A stretch of 64,000 nucleotides of DNA. Origin: Hirudo medicinalis (taxonomy: Eukaryota > Annelida > Clitellata > Hirudinida > Hirudinidae). Under the pieces are notes generated by a model. It did not search any database. It had not been told where the DNA came from and saw only the letters and a list, made by a program, of their open reading frames with translations. The stretch's first letter is position 1, and each line of letters begins with the position of its first letter. The DNA is taken from NCBI GenBank assembly GCA_011800805.1, contig MPNW01000196.1, positions 133,094 to 197,093 of the forward strand, read 5' to 3'. Positions 55,735-64,000 of this stretch are shown here, in pieces. Made by a program: the position numbers and the translations under genes.

Positions 55735-57774
55735 ATGGCAAGCCTTACCTGCGTTACATGTAGAATAAAATTTATTGGAGAAAATGACGATATTGAAAAA
55801 GCCACAGAGCTGCAAAGGGGGCACTTTCAAAGTGATTGGCACAGATACAATCTTAAGAGGAAGACTGTAGATCTACCTCCCATATCTGCTGAAGTTTTTG
55901 ATGAGAAAGTACAGCTACTTGAAAATGTTAGTGTTTCTCATGTCATTATTTTTCATTTGTAAATTGAAAAGCTGAGGCATAGCATAATCATGATTAAAAA
56001 GGTGTTTTAGTTTTCTTAGATTATTATTAAACTATTTAAAAGTTATTGTTCAGAACTAGTTCAACAGCTTATTTTTTTAATTTGAAACAGAATTCCAAGC
56101 AGGATGAAGCATCTGAATGGTACTGCAAGGCTTGCAGTAAAAAGTTCACTTCCCAGAAAACATTTGACAACCATGTGATCTCCAAGAAACATCTTTCAAT
56201 GGTCAAAGAGCATGAAAATATACCTGACAAGAAACAGACCAATATGGAAGAGCTGATTGAGGATGACATGGACAACATGGGTAGGTGGTTCCTTTGACAG
56301 AAGAAACTACCATCATTTTTCACTCATTTTGAAATTGTTAAGATGAATTTGTCAACAGCTTTAATCATTCGTTGTATAATGTGAACATAACACCACTTGT
56401 GAAATCTTCATAAATTACTTTAAAGATTAAGCATGAATCCTTAAAATAGTGCTTCACTATTAATTATATTAAAATATCACTAACTGTGTCAAAATATCCC
56501 TACGAGATATGTAATAATCTATTCCATGAGCCAACTATCATTGTAGAGGTGGAAGAGTTATCAGATGAAGAGTGGGAGAGTGAACCTCTGCCCTTAGAAG
56601 AGTGCCTCTTCTGTGACCATCACTCGGAGAGCTTGGAGAAGAACATGGAGCACATGACCTCTAAGCACAGCTTCTTCATTCCTCATATTGACTGTTTAGT
56701 CAACCTTGAAGGACTCATGATGTACTTGGGTGAATATAATTTTGTTGTTTTGAACAACTTATTGGACATTCAAGTGACTTCATTGAATTGATGTGCTCAT
56801 GAGATGCACTCTCTATCATTAATGTTAGGGATGCTGAAGTAGAGAATGGCTTTTTTAGATGCATATTTGTTTACAACAATTTATAATGTATTTAAAATAT
56901 TTGTTCCTTGACTTTAGAATTTATTTTCTTATTTTATAGGTGAGAAAGTTGGCCAGTTCCACGTTTGCCTGTGGTGTTATTGTTCCAAATTTTATGATGT
57001 TCGAGCCATAAAAAGCCACATGGTTGACAAGGGGCACTGCATGATCAAGTTTGATGAGACAAATCCTGAATATGCTCCATTCTATAATTATGAGTAAGTA
57101 GTTCTATAGTTTAATCAAATTTATGCTTGTTCAAGTTCTGTTACAATTAATTTTATTTTTACATAAATTCATGAAACTCATACTCTTAGCATGCTTCCAC
57201 AAATGTTTGCCAAGCAAAAAGATGAACTTCAGGTTGTACTTCCATCTGGTAAGAAGGAAACACAATCACCATTATCGATGTGTGGTTGTTTTTATGTAGA
57301 TATTTATAAACTTATTAATATTTGTGTAAATATTGATTAACTTATTAATATTGCGAATTTGTATTTTTAGTTCAGAAGAATAAGAATTTTTTGACTTTTG
57401 CTTCAGTTAACTCAGCTAAAGACCGAAAATAAACTTTCTCTTTAGGAGCTGTTCTTGGTCACCGAGATCTCTTCATCTATTACAAACAGAGAGCCAAAAC
57501 TGGTAGTGAGATGGCTGTTTACAATGGTGGTTCTGCTGTCAAGCACACAAAGATGATTGGGTGGACAGGAGCTTCAGGTAGAAAAATTGAGTGGAGGGGT
57601 GTTAAGGAATGGTTTACTCAAATTTTGCTTTCATACTTCAAAGGAGCTGAGGCTGTTGTGAAGGCAAAGTCAATGCAACTCCAAGAACGCACAAGATCAA
57701 GGGCTCTCCTGAAGGTCGGTGTTCGGGCAAACAAGCTGCAGAGGCACTTTAGGGACCAAGTTTTTGGATTCTAA
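55735..57774 (+). CDS. ZNF622: Cytoplasmic 60S maturation zinc-finger protein ZNF622 (Rei1/Reh1 homologue)
   Basis: Seven exons: 55735–55926, 56091–56280, 56547–56729, 56940–57093, 57190–57248, 57446–57577, 57644–57774 (TAA); 346 residues, phases all agree. C2H2 fingers in order: LTCVTCRIKF…HFQSDWHRYNLKRK, WYCKACSKKFTSQKTFDNHV, ECLFCDHHSES…HMTSKHSFFIP, HVCLWCYCSKFYDVRAIKSH. Then LPSGAVLGHRDLFIYYKQ and the basic end (GWTGASG…QRHFRDQVFGF). Rei1-type proteins act on late pre-60S ribosomal particles in the cytoplasm. The chain is shorter than human ZNF622 (about 477) mainly in acidic linkers. The last intron is 66 nt and open; splicing is inferred from family alignment. Confidence 0.93.
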
Positions 57775-57861
57775 ACATTCAAAGTATTGAAAGTATAATT
57801 GATTCTTTCTGTTGAGAACTGAAACATATTTCTTTGCTAATGCAATCCTAAAGATATTCTA

Positions 57862-57867
57862 AATAAA
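57862..57867 (+). promoter_or_regulatory. Polyadenylation signal of ZNF622
   Basis: AATAAA 88 bases after the stop codon, in the expected position for a short 3' UTR. Confidence 0.6.
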
Positions 57868-59380
57868 TGCCTAATGCCTTTTGTCTCTGAAATGCACCGA
57901 ACATATCATAGCAATAATTTGTTAGATGTTATTCTAAATATGTGTGATCAGTTAATGCCATGAAGTTTGCAATTTCTGCTCTGGGTGCCTGCTTCTCCAA
58001 CAGTTGGGACAAATTGGAACTGTTTTTGAATACATTCATTAACAGTGATTATATGGTCTGTGAGAGTGCTTGAGCTTGGGTTAGAAGTATTCTGAAGCAT
58101 GATTTTCAGGCTTGAGAACCAGTAGCGGGCCTTCATAATGCTGCTTTCAGGATGCAGTTTTGGCCAATTTTTGGAGCATATCAGCTTGTGCTTTGGCTGT
58201 TTATGGCAAAAAACAGTGAGCCAGCCATGAGTTTGTGCCTGTGCATTTTTTTCACAAGTTTCCAATTATAATTTTGGAGAATATGTTTTCTGAACTAAGT
58301 TGGGAGATCAGCGTCTGGATCTATCGTTGTACTGAAAGTGTAATTATTGCACGTTAGTAGCTTTGGAACCCGTTATCCAGTTATGAGATGGACGATAACA
58401 GCATTAGGGTCGACAACCACGTTTCCGATACGCAATACGCATCGCTATGACAAATCCACTGTTACGCAATGATCCATGATGCTGAGATCTTGGCCATTCT
58501 TACAATCACCTCTTTTGCGCAGAATTTCAAAATATAAAACTCACAACATGACCCGCAACCGCGATATCTATGAACACCTCAAGCCATTTTTTTGCGTTCC
58601 ATTCCTGTCAAGCTAAAATAAAATGTAATTTCTGGAGCTGGGTACGGGAGGCTACCCGCACAGAAGCAGTAGAGGCTCCACAACGTCAAGCGACCACCCT
58701 GGCCAGCACTCAATTTAATAGGCACGTAGGGGCAATCAACGATCCATGCCCCATTGGAACCCCAGTCCAATATAAATATCCTCTGCCAAAATCAGTAACA
58801 ACTTACTGAAAAGAATGCCAGATAATTATTCAATGACGTCAAACATGCAACAGCGTGGTTCCACATAATCGCATGCTAAACACATCATAGCATCGCACGT
58901 ATGTAGGTCCGAAATAGATTTCATTAATTCACAGAATGTCAGTGGCCTCCAATAAACAGCACAGCCACGAATTCCAGTCAGAAATAGAATACTTGGCCAT
59001 AGACCAAATATAGGATAGGCTGACCATCTCAAGGACCCACAACGCACGCTTCATCTTGCTTCTAATTGTACTAGAGATGAAGCAGGAGAAAATTTAACTG
59101 TGAAAAATATCTCAAAAGAGAACAAGTGAGTTCATGACACCTAGCTCTGATGCAAATAACCTCCAACTCACAATGTGCACACACACACACACATCTAACG
59201 AAGCACAACAGCCTCACTGTGAGTAAAAAACTTTACCTAAAGTTTCGTTTGCCACATCCACTCGGCCATTTAATGTAAAATATGCGACGATGAGGGTTCA
59301 ACAAATCTTGAACTAAACCAAAGTGGAACTAAAGGTGTCAAAATTAATTATAACAATCGTCAGGTGGTCAGAACCGGTCC
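57868..59380. other. Convergent spacer between ZNF622 and DNAJA1
   Basis: It contains short overlapping frames on both strands (for example 58579–58770 and 58826–59047 minus, 58570–58809 plus) but no motif or splice chain I could defend, and a (CA)n run near 59178–59192. GC content between 58600 and 59050 is higher than the flanks, so an unrecognised gene or repeat is possible. Confidence 0.35.
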
Positions 59381-61008
<1,628 letters not shown>

Positions 61009-61206
61009 TTATTCTTTATTTTTTACGATTGAAGCAGTGGTAATACAAAGGACAATTCACGATTACGGAAAATTTGAACTTTTAAAATACACTTTTTCTG
61101 CTTTACGCAATTCAACGCGATTCTAGACGTTTGAATAAACTTCAAACACGCTCACTGAGAAAACCTCTAAAAAGATGCTTTTAAGCACTTGCCCACAATA
61201 TACGAA

Positions 61207-61227
61207 CTCTCTAGAATGTACCGGAAT
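61207..61227. promoter_or_regulatory. Possible degenerate heat-shock element upstream of DNAJA1
   Basis: Pentamers TCTCT-AGAAT-GTACC-GGAAT alternate like nTTCn/nGAAn with two perfect nGAAn units (AGAAT, GGAAT) and one mismatch in each of the others. It sits about 220 bp upstream of the start codon, a suitable position for HSF1 binding. The call is weak because AT-rich DNA gives such matches by chance. Confidence 0.3.
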
Positions 61228-62684
61228 AACTAATGATATCAGGGATGTGTTTAACGTAGAAGATAAACGAGAACTTTATTTTTGTTAACTTTTTTTTTCG
61301 AAATTAATAATACGTTATTATAGATTATTGTTATTTAAATATGACTCCAATTTATATAAACCCGATATTGCAATGACTTATTAAAATGCAGCTTATTAAA
61401 TTAACCGAAGGTTCTGCACCAGAAATTCTGTCAACCCCATGGCTACATTAATACCCAGCAACGTCATTAAATGACCTTCGTCGGGAATAGTTTTAGTAGG
61501 AAATGTTTCAAAGACGAATTTAACTTTAGGCGCACATTTCAACATTAACATCAATGTACAACAAAACGATTGCTAAGGACGTGATTCCAGCAACTTTCTT
61601 TGGTGACAAAACTTTGCTCTCCCACGACATTAGTTAGGTGAGTCCATACTTTAAAACTGGAAATAATTCAATAGGATAAATAAATGCTTCCCAATAGTCA
61701 CCACACAATAAAAAAAAGCACTTCTGATAGCATCAAAATACAGTTGCCTCTATGACTCATACATTCGACAAGCTAAACCTTTCCTGAGACATGATTCAGA
61801 CTTAATAATGGTATAACTAATCACTTTAACACAGGGAATGTACTAAGGGAGCTAAGACTCCGATTAAAAATGAACAGGTTCAAAGTGGGGTTTCACCAAT
61901 CAGCAACGAAGTCAATTTTAAGATGATTAAACTGGATAATATGGGTGAAATAAGAACACAGTAATCAGTATCATCATATAAACAACTTTGAAATATTTCA
62001 AAATAAAATGTCTTCATATTTATTTTACTTTCATTGTTCATTTTTATACTACTAGCTGTAGATATGCATTTAGGAGAAGGTGGGGTAAAATGGGAAATCG
62101 CTAAGAAACAGTATTCAGAGCATCAAATCATCCCAGCAGGATTGGCTTTGTTATATCACATGGAAAGATATCACTAAAAATTATTTTCATCAGCAGCGGA
62201 GATATTTGTAGGGAGTATATATATTTTGGGATATTTTGCTGACCTAGTTGACCATATTTTTGATTGTAAGATATTGCCCTAATAATTATAAATTAAAAAA
62301 ATATCATGTTGGTAAAGTACCTTACTGACACAAGATATAACTTGATCGTAACTTAATTGGGCATTTTCTCGCATGGACTTGTTTTCTGTACCACTACCAA
62401 AGGAGCATAATGGGCAAGATGAGATGCTATCTTATATTGAGTAATTTAGTAGTTGTTTAACCGACTAACTAAATTCAAAGCACATCGGAGAAGCTGCGCC
62501 CACACCCGACACGACGAAGGGCCACCCGGCATCCGGACGCTTTGCAGATGATTCTAAGTTAAAACCTAAGACAACACTCAGTGCCGCAGGAAGACCCCTT
62601 GAACGATGCTGCTTATCTGCTTATCGCAAGTAAAAGAAAATGAACGAACGCAGAAGTGCGGGTCAGGAAATGCTAGCAATGAAG
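61228..62684. other. Non-coding, no feature recognised
   Basis: AT-rich sequence beyond the DNAJA1 promoter, with no long frames, splice chains or repeats that I can name. Confidence 0.5.
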
Positions 62685-62923
62685 ACGTTGTAGCGACAGC
62701 GGCATTGACGGCGAAGACGAGTTCGCTACAAAGTTTATTTACAACAACGGCAACAATGCTCCGACTGACAACATAACTGCTGGAGTAGCAGCGTAGCGGG
62801 AAGATCAAGAGATAGCCAGTCAGGACAAAGGAGGATGTCTACAAAGGATGCGCGCCTGGTAAGTCATCGCTGATAGGGTTAGGATCAGCACGTGATTATG
62901 ATGGATGTGCGATCCTACAACGT
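62685..62923 (-). mobile_element. Solo LTR with 4-bp target-site duplication
   Basis: The LTR runs 62919–62689 on the minus strand (TGTAGGATCG…GTCGCTACA, 231 bp). ACGT lies directly on both sides (62685–62688 and 62920–62923). It matches the LTR ends of the deleted element at 3072–4302, so both belong to one Ty3/gypsy-like family. The TSD shows insertion followed by LTR–LTR recombination. Confidence 0.8.
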
Positions 62924-64000
62924 CGGGCACTTTTCCCGGAGTCCAGGAACCAGAGAATAACAATGAAGTCATACGTCGAATTTTTCCAAAATATGCTCGA
63001 GGCACCAACGCAAAACCAAAACCATTACAAAAACATCGCAATCCAAGAATCAACATTTACAAGAAAACACTGGGGAAGAGTAAAAATGCATTCAATGTTA
63101 ATAAGTTCATTTGCATAATGAAATCATAGTCAACACAACTGAATTTTTGTTGTCAAATTACAATAAAATCTTATAGACAGACATGAAGCAATTAGTCTCA
63201 AAAATATCAGAAATTACTTTAATTGGAACCTGCTCATATTTTTAAACAGTTACTTATCAGTTGTGGAGTCCCTATTGAACCAACGAAATGCTCTGAACAG
63301 CCAAAAAGCCAATGAGTTTTCCTCCAGTGTTAAAGTATAAGATGCACTCCACACGGAAATGTAGCGTTATTGTCTTAGTAACAACCAAAATGTCTAAAAT
63401 AACATGCAATAAATGCATCCAAAATCGTCCCATAAGAATTGTCTTGAAATTAAAAGATAAAGTTCGCTGAAGTACCGATCAGTTCGTCAAGGTACGTATC
63501 AGTTTGTTGAGTGAAGGACATGGACTCGCTTATCCTGGAATGGTTCTTTCATTAAACTTCCCTTTTGTGCCATGAATAAACCTTTCTTCTTTTTCAACAT
63601 TCCTAATGGAGGGTTTCCTCTTGAATGGGAAAAGCTTGGAAGATTTAACTCGTTTCGTGCACCTTTTTTTTGCCAGAAGAGTCTTCTTTAAGTTAGCATG
63701 ACCTCCAGGTTACGGCAGGTTCAAAGGTTGTTCCGGTGAAATGGCAAAATAGAATATACTAGAAGCGTTCATCATAATCATGAAACTAGCTACTTAATAA
63801 TTTACCTACCACCGAACTATAGGCCATTAAAAAATTTTTAACATGTCATTTTTCCTCTCAATCGGTATAAACATCAATCTACTAAAAATACCACAAAATC
63901 TACCTAACTCACAAAACCCAAACAAAAAACTTGAACAATTTACATGTAACCAGTGGAACCTATGGTCAAAGTGCTCCATTCCAGCTTACGTAAAAAGTCC
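62924..64000. other. Non-coding to window end
   Basis: No coding segment, RNA gene or named repeat could be supported. Confidence 0.45.

Noticed and set aside
57578..57643. 66-nt open segment read as ZNF622 coding sequence
   Set aside because: It has a GTAGAA donor and CAAAG acceptor in matching phase 1. Removing it aligns the C-terminus with the Rei1/ZNF622 family.

Overview
The window is animal nuclear DNA. It is AT-rich and intron-dense with GT–AG splicing. Its genes are metazoan: a FoxK forkhead factor, a PARP14-type macro-domain protein, an LDLR-class-B/EGF/HYR membrane receptor, EXOSC7, ZNF622, DNAJA1 and a cilium-type coiled-coil protein. Repeats include hAT, Ty3/gypsy, non-LTR and tRNA-derived SINE elements. 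The species cannot be fixed from the sequence. An invertebrate is most likely, because introns are short, AT content is high, and HYR and GCC2/GCC3 modules sit together in a receptor. Exon models below were built by hand from splice signals and checked by requiring reading phase to match at every junction.

Layout. 0.2–10.6 kb (+): the 3' part of a PARP14-like macro-domain gene, with no ADP-ribosyltransferase catalytic domain before its stop; its introns carry SINE, hAT, piggyBac-like MITE and LTR-element remnants. 11.9–31.7 kb (−): one very long gene of 26 coding exons, about 2,454 residues after correcting one extra base. It encodes a signal peptide, three YWTD beta-propellers, two EGF modules, a sequon-packed 11-residue repeat, a mucin-like stretch of about 600 residues, an HYR module, a cysteine-containing region, a GCC2/GCC3 module, one membrane helix and a 200-residue tail. 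Its introns hold a 21-bp hairpin minisatellite, trinucleotide arrays and a 205-bp assembly gap. 32.3–34.7 kb (−): a truncated Ty3/gypsy retrotransposon. 35.1–37.9 kb (+): EXOSC7. 38.8–44.5 kb (−): a complete CCDC96/CFAP184-like gene with a nest of transposons in its 2.9-kb intron. 44.9–49.4 kb: transposon remnants and an assembly-gap region. 49.5–49.9 kb (+): a tentative two-exon small gene. 50.6–53.8 kb (−): FoxK, 5' end not found. 55.7–57.8 kb (+): ZNF622. 59.4–61.0 kb (−): DNAJA1. 61–64 kb: non-coding with a solo LTR.

The genes form convergent pairs (macro gene/receptor, EXOSC7/CCDC96-like, ZNF622/DNAJA1) and one divergent pair (FoxK/ZNF622). There is no operon and no evident shared pathway. 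The most unusual item is the receptor: an LRP5/6-like propeller–EGF ectodomain joined to mucin, HYR and GCC2/GCC3 modules, with a tail lacking the known LRP signalling motifs.
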